64,000 nucleotides of DNA from JASLDZ01 sp964244065 (GCA_964244065.1 CAXTHH010000002.1:186001-250000); one strand, 5' to 3'. Counted from the stretch's first letter, positions 17,488-26,566 are shown. A program made the numbers and translations. The notes: generated by a model from the letters alone, not told the origin.

Positions 17488-18600
17488 ATGCCCGCCCACC
17501 TGCGCCAGCTGACCGCGTTCCGCTTCTTCGCGGCGGCCTGGGTGGTGCTGTTCGGCTTCTGGGGCCTCCTTCGGCCCGAGGCGACGTTCGGCGCCCCGCC
17601 GGCGATGGTGGCCAAGGGCTACCTGGGCGTGGAGCTGTTCTTCGTGCTCTCCGGCTTCATCCTGAGCCACGTCTACGCCGAGGCGCGCGCGGCCGGGCGG
17701 TTCCGCTACGGCGCCTTCATCTGGGCGCGGGTGGCGCGGATCTACCCGCTGCACCTGCTCACCACCCTGGCCATGGGCGCGCTGGCGCTCGCCGCCGCCG
17801 CGGCGGGGGTCGCGGTGGAGCACGACGTGGCCAATCCGGCGGCGCTGCCGGCCAACCTGCTGCTGGTCCACGCCTGGGGGCTCCTGCCGTCGGGCAGCTG
17901 GAACCACCCCTCCTGGTCGGTCTCGGCCGAGTGGGCGGCCTACCTCGCCTTTCCCCTGTTCGCCGCCGGCGCGGCGCGGCTGCGCGGCCGGCCGGCGCTG
18001 GGCCTGGCGCTCGGGCTCGCGGCGCTGTTCGCGGTCTACGCCGGCTTCGAGCGGCTGGCCGGCTTCCCGCTGACGCGCGCCACCACGCACTGGGGCTGGC
18101 TGCGGATCGCGCCGCCCTTCCTGTACGGCGGCCTGCTGCACGGCGCGTGGCGCGACGGGGCGGGGCCGCAGGGCCGCGCCGCGCCGCTGGCCGCGCTGCT
18201 GTTCGTGGCGATGATGGGGGCCTCGGCGACGCTGGGCGCGCCCGACGCGGTGACCGTGGCGGCGGCCGGCGGGCTGATCCTGTCGCTGGCCGGCATGGCG
18301 GCGTCCGGCTCGCGCGCCCTGGCCTCCCCCGCCTGGGTGTGGCTGGGTGAGGTCAGCTTCGCCCTCTACATGGTCAAGACGCCCACCGAGGTCGCGCTCG
18401 GCAACGTGCTGAAGCGGCTGTCGGGGACGGCGGACGGCTCTGCCTGGCCCCTGTGGGCCTGGCTGGCGCTGGTGGCCGGGGCCGTGCTGGCCGCCGCCGC
18501 CGCGCACCATCTGGTGGAGCGCCCGGCCCGCGTGGCCCTGCGCCGCCTGGGCGAGCTGCGGCCCGCGCGGCCGCGCGAAGAGGCCGCCCCCTCGGTATGA
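17488..18600 (+). CDS. Acyltransferase family 3 membrane protein (OafA/YrhL type)
   Basis: A 370-residue polytopic inner-membrane protein of the acyltransferase-3 family, which O-acylates cell-surface sugars. The N-terminal LRQLTAFRFFAAAWVVLFGFW and GVELFFVLSGFILSHVYAEA carry the family signatures, and WSVSAEWAAYLAFPLF (~148-163) is another landmark. About ten hydrophobic segments alternate to the C-terminal HHLVERPAR. The usual early His is replaced by Phe in LFGFWG, so the first catalytic position differs from the common R-x10-H pattern. The ATG at 17488 follows GGCGGAGGGG. Substrate unknown. Confidence 0.85.
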   Translation: MPAHLRQLTAFRFFAAAWVVLFGFWGLLRPEATFGAPPAMVAKGYLGVELFFVLSGFILSHVYAEARAAGRFRYGAFIWARVARIYPLHLLTTLAMGALALAAAAAGVAVEHDVANPAALPANLLLVHAWGLLPSGSWNHPSWSVSAEWAAYLAFPLFAAGAARLRGRPALGLALGLAALFAVYAGFERLAGFPLTRATTHWGWLRIAPPFLYGGLLHGAWRDGAGPQGRAAPLAALLFVAMMGASATLGAPDAVTVAAAGGLILSLAGMAASGSRALASPAWVWLGEVSFALYMVKTPTEVALGNVLKRLSGTADGSAWPLWAWLALVAGAVLAAAAAHHLVERPARVALRRLGELRPARPREEAAPSV

Positions 18601-18714
18601 GGTTCGCGAAACGCGCGGCGATACACCGCGCAACACGGCGTGATTACCCGATTTTCACCTTTGCCGTGCGACGCTAGCCTTCTCGCATCGGTGGACCGGA
18701 AGGCCCTTCACGTC

Positions 18715-19290
18715 ATGCGTCAGCGTTCGATCGCCGCGGTCCTGGCCGCGACCCTCGCGCTCTCGATCGGCTCCCAGGCGCGGGCGGCGACCGCCGCCGC
18801 CGCGTCGGACCCGCCCTCCGCGCTGGAGGCGCTGGGCTCGGCCTGGAGGTCGGTGAACTCCAACTGGCAGTGCGCGCAGTTCGCCCGCCTGTTCTCCGGC
18901 ATCGACATCCGCGGCGACGCCTGGAGCTGGTGGCAGAAGGCGACCGGCCGCTACGCCAAGGGCCAGACGCCCGAGGCCGGCTCGGTGCTGGTGTTCCGCG
19001 CGGCGGGCGGCATGCGCCTGGGCCACGTGGCGGTGGTCAGCCAGGTGCTGACCGACCGCATCATCCAGGTCACCCACGCCAACTGGAGCCGCATCGACGG
19101 CAAGCGCGGCCAGGTGGAGAAGGACGTCACCGTGGTGGACGTCTCCCCCCAGGGCGACTGGAGCCAGGTGAAGGTCTGGTACGACCCCAACGGCGCGCTC
19201 GGCACCACGGTCTATCCGACCTACGGTTTCGTCTACAAGGCGCTGGACGGCCTGGGCCGCCTGGCCGGAGCCGTCCGCGGCGACGACTGA
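18715..19290 (+). CDS. Secreted CHAP-domain protein (probable peptidoglycan amidase/endopeptidase)
   Basis: A 191-residue exported protein: signal peptide MRQRSIAAVLAATLALSIGS with cleavage after ARA, then a CHAP (NlpC/P60-like) domain. The catalytic Cys lies in SNWQCAQFAR (~residue 54) and the catalytic His in RLGHVAVVSQV (~103). WSRIDGKRG and the C-terminal YGFVYKAL complete the fold. CHAP enzymes cleave peptide bonds in peptidoglycan. The ATG at 18715 begins the signal peptide. It stands alone between repeats. Confidence 0.85.
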   Translation: MRQRSIAAVLAATLALSIGSQARAATAAAASDPPSALEALGSAWRSVNSNWQCAQFARLFSGIDIRGDAWSWWQKATGRYAKGQTPEAGSVLVFRAAGGMRLGHVAVVSQVLTDRIIQVTHANWSRIDGKRGQVEKDVTVVDVSPQGDWSQVKVWYDPNGALGTTVYPTYGFVYKALDGLGRLAGAVRGDD

Positions 19291-19299
19291 GGCGTCCGC

Positions 19300-19449
19300 C
19301 TCCCCCATCGTGGATGGGGAGTGCCCCGGAGGGAGGAGGGGCCGCTCGGCGTAGCCGGGCTGAAGCCGCTTCGGTGTATCTTCCGCGCTCACGCGCGGCC
19401 CCTCCGGCCCTCTGGGCCACCTCCCCATGCGCAGCATGGGGAGGGAGAG
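19300..19449. repeat. Intergenic palindromic repeat (CTCCCC...GGGGAGGGAGAG family)
   Basis: A 150-bp element between two convergent genes, bounded by small hairpins CTCCCCCATC/GATGGGGAG on the left and CTCCCCATGC/GCATGGGGAGGG on the right. The ends face one another as in the copy at 2475-2616, and the interior (GAGGGGCCGC ... GCGGCCCCTC) is also complementary. Probably a bidirectional terminator. Confidence 0.75.
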
Positions 19450-19457
19450 CGCGCTCC

Positions 19458-19964
19458 TTATCCCAGCTGCAGGTCCGCCTTGCCGCCCACGTCGGGCAGG
19501 GTGTGCGTGGCGTTCGCCTTGGCCACCTGGAACGGGTAGGTGAACGGCCCGCGCTTGCTGGCCCAGACGCGCGCGTCCTTCAGGTCCATGCGGATCAGCG
19601 TCAGGCCGGGGTCGTCCTTGCCCTCCGGGAACCAGGCGGCGACGAAGGGCGACCAGTACTGGTCGATCTTCGTCCGGTCGTGGCTCAGCGAGAGATGGCC
19701 GTGCAGGCAGGCCTGGAACTCGTCGTCCTTGGTCATGATGCACAGCATGGCTTGGGCGCCGCCGCTCCCCGCGTCGCGCGCCAGGTCCGTGTCCTTGTTC
19801 GAGTAGAACCAGACGGCGTTGTTCGCCCGGTCCTCGAACACGCTCATGGGCTGCATGTGGTGGGGTTCGCCGCCGACGATGCCCAGCATGCCGAACTTCA
19901 CGTCGTCCAGCGCCTTCCACAGCCGCTCCTGCAGCTTGGCGGGATCCTTGGTGTCGTCCGACAT
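19458..19964 (-). CDS. Pyridoxamine 5'-phosphate oxidase family protein (general stress protein 26-like)
   Basis: A 168-residue split-barrel flavin-binding protein. Landmarks are LWKALDDVKFGMLGIVGGEPHHMQPMSV at residues ~15-42 and FYSNKDTDLARD, typical of the GSP26/YdaG group, and KIDQYWSPFVAAWFPEGKDDP near residue 105, conserved in this subgroup. Members bind FMN or FAD and are often stress-induced; no substrate is known. The gene is monocistronic, converging on the CHAP gene across a palindromic repeat. Confidence 0.85.
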   Translation of the reverse strand: MSDDTKDPAKLQERLWKALDDVKFGMLGIVGGEPHHMQPMSVFEDRANNAVWFYSNKDTDLARDAGSGGAQAMLCIMTKDDEFQACLHGHLSLSHDRTKIDQYWSPFVAAWFPEGKDDPGLTLIRMDLKDARVWASKRGPFTYPFQVAKANATHTLPDVGGKADLQLG

Positions 19965-20042
19965 GGTGTGCTCCGGCGAAGGTTCGACCGGAGGAATGGC
20001 GAGGGGCGCCGGCGGTTCCGGCCGCGGGCGCGCCCGGGGGCG

Positions 20043-20276
20043 TCAGCCCTTCCTCATGCACTCGCCCGTCCAGACGTTGTAGCCGCTGAGGCTGTTGCCC
20101 TTCTTCGATTTCATGCCCTTGGCCCGGTCGTTGTAGCGGCCCTTCTCGGCGGCGCTCATGGCCGACCACTTGCCGCCGCACACCTTCATCCTGGAGGGTG
20201 CCCCGGCGGCGAGGGCGGGTGCGGTGAAGGCCAGGGCCAGGGCCAGGGCCGGCGCGGCGGAGAGGATGAGGCGCAT
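20043..20276 (-). CDS. Small secreted protein of unknown function
   Basis: A 77-residue precursor with a signal peptide (MRLILSAAPALALALAFTAPALA). The ~52-residue mature domain has two Cys (MKVCGGKWSAM and GECMRKG) and a basic centre (EKGRYNDRAKGMKSKKGNS). The KWSAMSAAEKGRYNDRAKGM segment resembles the helix of a truncated HMG-box or phosphate-starvation-type small protein, but I cannot assign a family. The separate start, signal peptide and Cys pair make it a credible gene. Confidence 0.65.
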   Translation of the reverse strand: MRLILSAAPALALALAFTAPALAAGAPSRMKVCGGKWSAMSAAEKGRYNDRAKGMKSKKGNSLSGYNVWTGECMRKG

Positions 20277-20382
20277 GAGGGTGTCTCCCGATCGACGGGG
20301 TCGAGCCTAGCCCAGCCGCGCCCGGACGAAAGCCCCTCCCGGCCGACCCCTCCGGCGTCTACAAGCGGCGGCGGAGGCGCCC

Positions 20383-22032
20383 ATGCGTTCGCTGATGCCC
20401 GTTCTGGCCGCCGCCGCGCTCGCCGTGTGGCCCGCCTGCGCCCGCGCGCCGGAGAGCCCGGCCGCCGTGCTGGCCGGCGCGCCCGTGTGCGCCACCGCGC
20501 CGCCAGCCGCGCCCGCCGGCGCCCCGGCCAAGGCGCCGGGCCTGCTCGCCGGCCTCGGCGCGCCCGGCTTCGCGGTGGAGCGCGCCTCGGCCGAGGCGGG
20601 TCGCTACTTCGCCCAGGGCGTGGAGTTCTTCCACAGCTTCAACGCCCCGGAGGCGGTGCGCTCGCTGCAGTGGGCGCAGGCCGCCGACCCGAAGTGCGCC
20701 ATGTGCTTCTGGGCCGAGGCCTGGGCGCGGGGGCCGACCATCAACTACCCCGTCGATCCGCCGACGGCCAAGCTGGCCCGGGCGGCGGCGGACAGGGCGG
20801 CGGCGCTCGCGGGCGACCTGTCGCCCAAGGCGCGCGGGCTGATCGCGGCCGAGCAGGCGCGCCACCCGCTCAAGGGCGGCGTCGCCACCGTGGACAACCG
20901 CGCCTACGCGGCCGCCATCGAGGCGCTGCACGCGCGCTTCCCCGACGACGACGCCATCGCGGTCGAGGCGGCCTCCGCCCTCCTCATCGCGTCCGGGGAA
21001 GCCTGGAGCGACCTCACGGTCAAGAAGCCGCCGGAGGTGATCCGCGCCCGGGCGCTGCTGGAGCAGGTGATCGCCCGCTCGCCAGACTACCCGCCGGCGA
21101 TCCACTACGACATCCACCTGATGGAGTGGACGGGCGAGCCCGCGCGGGCGGTGGCCGCCGCCGACCGGCTGGGCGCCCTGACGCCCGCCGCCGGCCACCT
21201 CGTGCACATGCCGAGCCACCTCTACTACCGCCTGGGGCGCTACCAGGACGCGGCCAGCGCCAACGCCCTGGCGGTGGCGGCCGACCGGGCGCACGTGCGC
21301 GCGCTGAAGCCCGCGGGCGGGCTGCCCGGCTTCGCGCTGCACGCGCACAACATCTCCTTCGGCATGGCGGGCGCCATGATGAGCGGCGACGGCCCCGCGG
21401 CGCTCGCGTTCGCCGACGCGGCCGAGCAGGCGTACGGGGGCAAGGGCGTGGGCGGCCGCGCCTGGCTGGCCCGCGCCCGCTACGCCGAGCCCGCGGCGGT
21501 GCTGGGTGCGCCCAAGCCCGCCGATCCGGTCGCCGAGTCGCTGTGGCGCTACGCCCGCGGCGAGGCGCTGGCCCGCAAGGGCGACGCGGCCGGCGTAGCG
21601 GCCGAGGCGGCGGCGCTCGACCGCCTGATGAAGGCCCGCGGCGGCCCGAGCGGCGACACCGGCGCCAAGATCGCGGTGCTGGTGCTGCAGGGCCGCGCCG
21701 CCCTGCTCGCCGGGCGGGCCAAGGAGGGGGCGGACCTGTTCCGCCGGGCGGCGGACCTGCGCGACCGGCTGGACACCTACCCCGACCCGCCGATCTGGCC
21801 CGCCACCCCCCGCCGCAGCCTGGGCGCCGCCCTGCTGCTGGCCGGCGACGTGGCGGGCGCCCGGGCGGAGCTCGCCCGCAGCCTGACGCACGACCGGGAG
21901 GACCCGCTGGCCCTGTTCGCCCTCGCCGAGGCGCAGAAGCGCGCGGGGGCGCCCGAGGCGGGGCGGACGGAAGCGGCGGCCCGCAAGCTGTGGCGCGGCG
22001 ACGCCAAGCTCACCCGGCTGGAGCTGATCTAG
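20383..22032 (+). CDS. Secreted tetratricopeptide-repeat protein
   Basis: A 549-residue exported protein with signal peptide MRSLMPVLAAAALAVWPACARA and a Cys-bearing proline/alanine linker. It has an array of TPR-like helices: YFAQGVEFFHSFNAPEAVRSLQWAQAADPKCAMCFWAEAW (~residues 80-120), HYDIHLMEWTGEPARAVAAADRL, HMPSHLYYRLGRYQDAASANALAVAAD and a C-terminal cluster. The CAMCFW pair and the HxxxLxEW/HMPSHLYYR sequences mark a bacterial TPR subfamily usually annotated only as TPR protein. Probably a periplasmic scaffold; partners unknown. Its stop overlaps the convergent LprI-like gene by 4 bases. Confidence 0.8.
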   Translation: MRSLMPVLAAAALAVWPACARAPESPAAVLAGAPVCATAPPAAPAGAPAKAPGLLAGLGAPGFAVERASAEAGRYFAQGVEFFHSFNAPEAVRSLQWAQAADPKCAMCFWAEAWARGPTINYPVDPPTAKLARAAADRAAALAGDLSPKARGLIAAEQARHPLKGGVATVDNRAYAAAIEALHARFPDDDAIAVEAASALLIASGEAWSDLTVKKPPEVIRARALLEQVIARSPDYPPAIHYDIHLMEWTGEPARAVAAADRLGALTPAAGHLVHMPSHLYYRLGRYQDAASANALAVAADRAHVRALKPAGGLPGFALHAHNISFGMAGAMMSGDGPAALAFADAAEQAYGGKGVGGRAWLARARYAEPAAVLGAPKPADPVAESLWRYARGEALARKGDAAGVAAEAAALDRLMKARGGPSGDTGAKIAVLVLQGRAALLAGRAKEGADLFRRAADLRDRLDTYPDPPIWPATPRRSLGAALLLAGDVAGARAELARSLTHDREDPLALFALAEAQKRAGAPEAGRTEAAARKLWRGDAKLTRLELI

Positions 22033-23027
22033 AAGATCAGCTCGCCCAGCTGCGCGGTGCGCAGGCGCGTCAGGCGCGTGAGCACGGCCTCGGCGGTCAC
22101 CTCCGGCCGGGCGGCGCGGGCGTAGGCGACGAAGCGGTCGCGGTAGGCGAGCCAGGCGCGCTGGGCGGCCCGCACCTCGTCCGACTTCAGCGTGCCGACC
22201 TCGCCCGGGTGGGCGGCGAGGTGCGCCAGCGCCTTGCGGTAGGCCGCGTTCAGCGCGGCGTCGGCCGCCCTGGCCTGGGCGGGGGTGGCGGGCGTCCAGC
22301 GACCGGCGGCCAGGGCATCGAGGTCGTTGGCGAAGCGCTCGCGCGTTTTGTCCTCTTCGTCGATGACGAAGCTGGCGCGCCCGGTGCCCGACTGGTCCAC
22401 CTCGCCGTCGCCATGCGCCTCCACGAAGGCGTCGAAGGCCTTGCTCATGGCGGGCCACAGGGCGCGGCCGCCGGGCAGCCGCGCTTGCAGGGTGCGGAGC
22501 CGCGCATCCCGCCCGACCGCGGCGATCTCCGAGTCGCGGGCCGAGCAGACGCCGCCGCCCAGTCCGCTGGTGATGTCGTCGCAGTAGTCGAAGCGGGTGG
22601 GCGAGGGCTTACGCTTCAGCGCCTGCAGGTGCTCGACGCGGCCCTCCACCTCGGCCTGCGCGCCCTCGATGTCGCAGGCGTAGGCGGTGGCGACGTCCAG
22701 GTCGCGGCGCACGCCGAGGCCGTTGGCGTAGACCTGCATCAGGATGGTCGGCCCGCCGAACACGTCCTGCGTGTCGGAGCCGTCCTCCACGAAGGCGCAC
22801 AGGCGGGCGGCCGTGTAGTCCGGGGCGCGGCCGACGCCGTAGTACAGTTTCTGCGCGTCGCAGCCCCTGAGCGCGCGGGTCTGCGCCGGGGTCGGCCGGT
22901 CGGCGGCCGGGGCCTCGCGGCCGGCCAGGCGCTTGCACACGGCGTCGGTGGCCGGCGAGGCGAGGGCGGGGCCGGCGAGGGCGGCGGCGAGGAGGGCGGT
23001 CGGGATCAGGGCGCGGCGGGGTCGCAT
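22029..23027 (-). CDS. Secreted protein with C-terminal LprI/DUF1311-like domain
   Basis: A 332-residue precursor with signal peptide MRPRRALIPTALLAAALAGPALA. The N-terminal half is Sel1/TPR-like and Cys-rich (VCKRLAG, RGCDAQ, YACDIEG, DYCDD, GGVCSARD). The C-terminal ~100 residues match the lysozyme-inhibitor LprI pattern: ADAALNAAYRKALAHL followed by LKSDEVRAAQRAWLAYRDRF. LprI-type domains inhibit c-type lysozyme or are simply periplasmic; the exact role is inferred. The ATG at 23027 starts the signal peptide. Confidence 0.75.
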   Translation of the reverse strand: MRPRRALIPTALLAAALAGPALASPATDAVCKRLAGREAPAADRPTPAQTRALRGCDAQKLYYGVGRAPDYTAARLCAFVEDGSDTQDVFGGPTILMQVYANGLGVRRDLDVATAYACDIEGAQAEVEGRVEHLQALKRKPSPTRFDYCDDITSGLGGGVCSARDSEIAAVGRDARLRTLQARLPGGRALWPAMSKAFDAFVEAHGDGEVDQSGTGRASFVIDEEDKTRERFANDLDALAAGRWTPATPAQARAADAALNAAYRKALAHLAAHPGEVGTLKSDEVRAAQRAWLAYRDRFVAYARAARPEVTAEAVLTRLTRLRTAQLGELIF

Positions 23028-23074
23028 CTGGGCAGCATAACCCGCTCCGTTCCTCCGCTCATCCCCGCCGCCCT

Positions 23075-23114
23075 CTCCTCCGCTCATCCCCGCCTTCGGG
23101 GATGAGCGGAGGAG
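23075..23114. repeat. Hairpin repeat (CTCATCCCCG/CGGGGATGAG family)
   Basis: A perfect 17-bp inverted repeat with arms CTCCTCCGCTCATCCCC and GGGGATGAGCGGAGGAG around a 6-base loop, 48 bases upstream of the LprI-like gene start. It shares the CCGCTCATCCC core with the repeats at 36876-36998 and 40528-40567/40865-40904. Confidence 0.8.
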
Positions 23115-23123
23115 GGAGACTGC

Positions 23124-23279
23124 GGAGGGGGCCACCGTGCTCGGCCGCGTCAAGGCACGCTCCGCTCTTCGGCCTTGACCCGCCCTGCGCGCGCCGGCTG
23201 ACGCCTGGGCGTCGGGACGCAGGGCGGCCCTCCAAAGTTCAACGCCCTGCGGGGCGTCGAACACAGGGCTGAGGGCTGG
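23124..23279 (+). repeat. 156-bp inverted repeat, left arm
   Basis: Nearly identical in reverse orientation to 24519-24674, with scattered substitutions and no visible length change. Together they bracket the AT-richer serine hydrolase gene. The arm contains internal palindromes (GTCAAGGC...GCCTTGAC and AACGCCCTGCGGGGCGT). Confidence 0.9.
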
Positions 23280-23326
23280 GTGGCGGTTGCCCTTAATTGG
23301 TCGCGCTCGATGTCTGCTGTGGGTGG

Positions 23327-24421
23327 TCACCACCCTTTGGCGGACGTGCCAGAGGCGCTTTCGCCGAAGTAGCCCAGCGCCAAGAGCTTGCTCAGGCGTT
23401 CGGCGCTCGACCCGTCCAAATTCGACAGGACGATTACGGTCAGATCGTCATCGGGGTAGTGCTCGAAGGCAGTTGCGAATCCCGGCAGGTTGCCGCCGTG
23501 GCTCCATAGCCGGTGGCCCGCTCGCCTCTCCACGAAAGCACCGAAGCCGTAGCCATGGCCCCAATCCGTGAACATCTGCGACACGGACTGAGGTTTGAGC
23601 ACCTTGCCTGAATGCAAGGCTTGATCCCAGACCAGCAGGTCGGGGGCGGTAGAGCGCAGTCCGCCTGCCGCAAACGCGGCAGAGGTCGCTAGGAAGGGCG
23701 CGTTCCGGACACGTCCATCTTGAACGACGTAGCCGGCGGCGCGCCGGGCTACAACATCGCCGAGATCGTCGTAACGGGTGCTTGACATACCCAGCGGCCC
23801 AAAGAACTCGGCGTCAAGAAACTGAGCATAGCTGCGGCCGCTTACAGCCTCCACCACCAGGCCCAGCAGAATGTAATCGGTGTTGTTGTAGGCGAAGTGG
23901 GTTCCTGGCTTGGTTTCAGGAGGTTTGTCCCGAATGGCGCCAATCAGGGTCTCAGGGGGCTGATCCAACCTGGCTCCATTTTGGAGGAAGCCGCTAACCT
24001 GCGTGTAGTCTAATAACCCCGAAGTGTGGTCCAGCAGATTGCGTAGAGTGACGCTGCTCCAAGTCGGGGGAGTGGCAGCATAATACTTGGCTAAAGGGTC
24101 GTCGAGGCGGACTCGGCCTTGTTCGACCAGACGCATAATTGCTGCCGCCGTGAACTGCTTTGTTGCAGATGCTATGCGGTAAACGGTGTCCGCCGCGTTC
24201 GCAGCGCCCGCTTCGCGGTTCGCCTGCCCGTAGGATCGGGAGAAGATCGGAACGCCGTTCCGGGCGATCAGAATCGTTCCGCTAAAGGTGCCGGCGTCTA
24301 CGAAGGTTTGCGCCAGCTTAGCTGCACTGATCGGGAAGGGCAGCGGAGGGGCCGCCGCTGCCGAAGCCCTGCACCCAAGGACAGTGCAGATCATCAATGC
24401 TGCAAGCGCGGCTAGTCGCAT
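23327..24421 (-). CDS. Serine hydrolase of the beta-lactamase/class C PBP family, secreted
   Basis: A 364-residue exported penicillin-binding-protein-like serine hydrolase. The signal peptide MRLAALAALMICTVLGCRAS has a possible lipobox Cys. The catalytic SxxK is IASATKQF (~84-87), the YxN-type motif is AYNNTDYILLG (~180) and the third box is HGGNLPGF (~310). Such proteins act as DD-peptidases, esterases or beta-lactamases; the fold does not show which. Its base composition is visibly AT-richer than its neighbours. It sits between 156-bp inverted repeats directly downstream of nrdA, and acquisition by transfer is likely. Confidence 0.88.
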   Translation of the reverse strand: MRLAALAALMICTVLGCRASAAAAPPLPFPISAAKLAQTFVDAGTFSGTILIARNGVPIFSRSYGQANREAGAANAADTVYRIASATKQFTAAAIMRLVEQGRVRLDDPLAKYYAATPPTWSSVTLRNLLDHTSGLLDYTQVSGFLQNGARLDQPPETLIGAIRDKPPETKPGTHFAYNNTDYILLGLVVEAVSGRSYAQFLDAEFFGPLGMSSTRYDDLGDVVARRAAGYVVQDGRVRNAPFLATSAAFAAGGLRSTAPDLLVWDQALHSGKVLKPQSVSQMFTDWGHGYGFGAFVERRAGHRLWSHGGNLPGFATAFEHYPDDDLTVIVLSNLDGSSAERLSKLLALGYFGESASGTSAKGW

Positions 24422-24518
24422 GGTGAGCCCCGTGCACGTTTTAGGTAAATGAATCCATGGGGCGGCAAAGTCTGCAACGCGTCGGAGGCCGCCCTGGACC
24501 TCGCTCCCGCACTCCGCC

Positions 24519-24674
24519 CCAACCCTCAGCCCTGTGTTCGACGCCCCGCAGGGCGTTGAACTTTGGAGGGACGCCCCGCGTCCCGACGCTCAGGCGTCGG
24601 CCGCCGCGCGCAGGGCGGGTCAAGGCCGAAGAGCGAAGCGTGCCTTGACGCGACCGAGCACGGTGGCCCCCTCC
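24519..24674 (-). repeat. 156-bp inverted repeat, right arm
   Basis: Reverse-complement partner of 23124-23279. It ends 4 bases before the nrdA stop codon, so it directly abuts the end of that gene and may serve as its terminator. Confidence 0.9.
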
Positions 24675-24678
24675 ACGC

Positions 24679-26562
24679 CTACTGGCAGGCCAAGCATTCC
24701 TCGTAGTCCGTCCGCGCCGCCGCCTGCACGCTCACCGCGACTTCCGCCGCGGAGTCAGCCCCCGCGAACGCCGCGCGCTGCACGCTCTTCGACCGCAGGT
24801 AGTACAGCGACTTGCAGCCGCGCTCCCAGGCGGACCAGTGCAGCATGTGCAGGTCCCACTTGTCCACGTCGCCGGGGATGAACAGGTTCACAGACTGGCT
24901 CTGGCAGATGTCGGGGGTGCGGTCGGCGGCGAGCTCCACGATCCAGCGCTGGTCGAGCTCGAAGGCGGTCTTGTAGACGTCCTTCTCGTCGGCGCTCAGG
25001 CAGTCCAGGTGCATGACCGAGCCCTGCTGCTCCAGGATCGAGCTCCACACCGCGTCGGTGTCGGCGCCCTTGGTCTGCAGGAGCCGCTCCAGGTAGGGGT
25101 TCTTCACGGCGAAGGAGCCCGACAGGGTCTTGTGCGTGTAGATGTTGGCGGGGATCGGCTCGATGCCCGCGCTCGTGCCGCCGCAGATGATCGAGATCGA
25201 GGCGGTGGGGGCGATGGCCAGCTTGTGGCTGAAGCGCTCCATCACGCCGCGCTCGGCCGCGTCGGGGCAGGCGCCGCGCTCCTCGGCGAGCTTGACGCTG
25301 GCGGCGTCGGCCGCGCGGCGCAGCGACTTGAAGATGCGCATGTTCCAGCTCTTGGCCAGGGCGCTCTCGAACGGAACGTTCTGCTGCTGCAGGAAGCTGT
25401 GGAAGCCCATCAGGCCGAGGCCCACCGAGCGCTCGCGCTGCGCCGCGTAGATGGCCGCGCTCATGGCGCTGGGCGCGCGGGTGATGAAGTCCTCCAGCAC
25501 GTTGTCGAGGAAGCGCATCACGTCCTCGACGAAGCGGGGGTGGTCGCGCCATTCCAGGAAGGTCTCAGCGTTCACCGAGCTGAGGCAGCACACGGCGGTG
25601 CGGTCCTGGCCCAGGTGGTCCTTGCCCGTGTGCAGCATGATCTCGCTGCAGAGGTTCGACTGGCGCACGGAGAGGCCCAGCTCGCGCTGGTGGGCGGGCA
25701 TGGCGCGGTTCACCGCGTCGCTGAAGATCAGGTAGGGCTCGCCGGTCTGCAGGCGGATCTCCAGGATCTTCTGCCACAGCTCGCGGGCGCTGACGGTGCG
25801 CACGGGCGCGCCGTCCTTGGGGCTCTTCAGCGCGAAGTCGGCGCCGTCGCGCACCGCCTCCATGAACTCGTCGCTGATCGAGATGCCGTGGTGGAGGTTC
25901 AGGCTCTTGCGGTTGAAGTCCCCCGAGGGCTTCCGGATCTCCAGGAACTCCTCGATCTCCGGGTGGTGCACGTCGAGGTACACGGCGGCCGAGCCCCGGC
26001 GCAGCGAGCCCTGGCTGATGGCCAGCGTCAGGCTGTCCATCACGCGGATGAAGGGGATGATGCCGCTGGTCTGGCCCGCGCCCTTCACCTTCTCGCCGAT
26101 GGAGCGCACGCCGCCCCAGTAGGTGCCGATGCCGCCGCCGTTGGCCGCCAGCCACACGTTCTCGTTCCAGGCGCCGACGATGTGCTCCAGGCTGTCGTCC
26201 ACCGCGTTCAGGAAGCAGCTGATCGGCAGGCCGCGGTCGGCCCCGCCGTTGGAGAGCACGGGGGTGGCGGGCATGAACCACAGGCGGCTCATGTAGTCGT
26301 AGACGCGCTGGGCGTGGTCCGCGTCGTCGGCGAAGGCGGTGGCCACGCGGGCGAACATGTCCTGCGGGTCCTCGCCGGCCAGGAGGTAGCGGTCCTCCAG
26401 CGTCTTGCGGCCGAAGTCGGTGAGCAGGGCGTTGCGCGCGCGGTCCACCTCGACCTTGCGCACGAGGCGCAGCTGTGGCCCCTTTGACGGCCACGAGGGA
26501 TGGCGCGCCGATGCCGCCCGATCGGTGGTCTCGACCCGCATCGCAGATTCGCTCGGCGCCAT
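24679..26562 (-). CDS. nrdA: Ribonucleoside-diphosphate reductase, alpha subunit (class I)
   Basis: Catalytic subunit reducing ribonucleotides to deoxyribonucleotides. The 627-residue protein has MPATPVLSNGG, GLPISCFLNAVDDS (first redox Cys, ~120), the active-site NLCSEIML (N-x-C-x-E), PTASISIICGGTSAGIEP and a C-terminal tail ending ECLACQ, whose CxxC receives electrons from thioredoxin or glutaredoxin. The short N-terminus leaves little room for an ATP cone. No nrdB is found in the window; the position where it often follows is occupied by the inverted-repeat cassette. The start may be the ATG at 26562 or the one at 26541. A pair of NrdR boxes lies just upstream. Confidence 0.95.
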   Translation of the reverse strand: MAPSESAMRVETTDRAASARHPSWPSKGPQLRLVRKVEVDRARNALLTDFGRKTLEDRYLLAGEDPQDMFARVATAFADDADHAQRVYDYMSRLWFMPATPVLSNGGADRGLPISCFLNAVDDSLEHIVGAWNENVWLAANGGGIGTYWGGVRSIGEKVKGAGQTSGIIPFIRVMDSLTLAISQGSLRRGSAAVYLDVHHPEIEEFLEIRKPSGDFNRKSLNLHHGISISDEFMEAVRDGADFALKSPKDGAPVRTVSARELWQKILEIRLQTGEPYLIFSDAVNRAMPAHQRELGLSVRQSNLCSEIMLHTGKDHLGQDRTAVCCLSSVNAETFLEWRDHPRFVEDVMRFLDNVLEDFITRAPSAMSAAIYAAQRERSVGLGLMGFHSFLQQQNVPFESALAKSWNMRIFKSLRRAADAASVKLAEERGACPDAAERGVMERFSHKLAIAPTASISIICGGTSAGIEPIPANIYTHKTLSGSFAVKNPYLERLLQTKGADTDAVWSSILEQQGSVMHLDCLSADEKDVYKTAFELDQRWIVELAADRTPDICQSQSVNLFIPGDVDKWDLHMLHWSAWERGCKSLYYLRSKSVQRAAFAGADSAAEVAVSVQAAARTDYEECLACQ

Positions 26563-26566
26563 ATGA

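Noticed and set aside
23124..24674. Composite insertion sequence
   Set aside because: Inverted repeats are present but there is no transposase gene or target-site duplication; described only as a repeat-flanked cassette.
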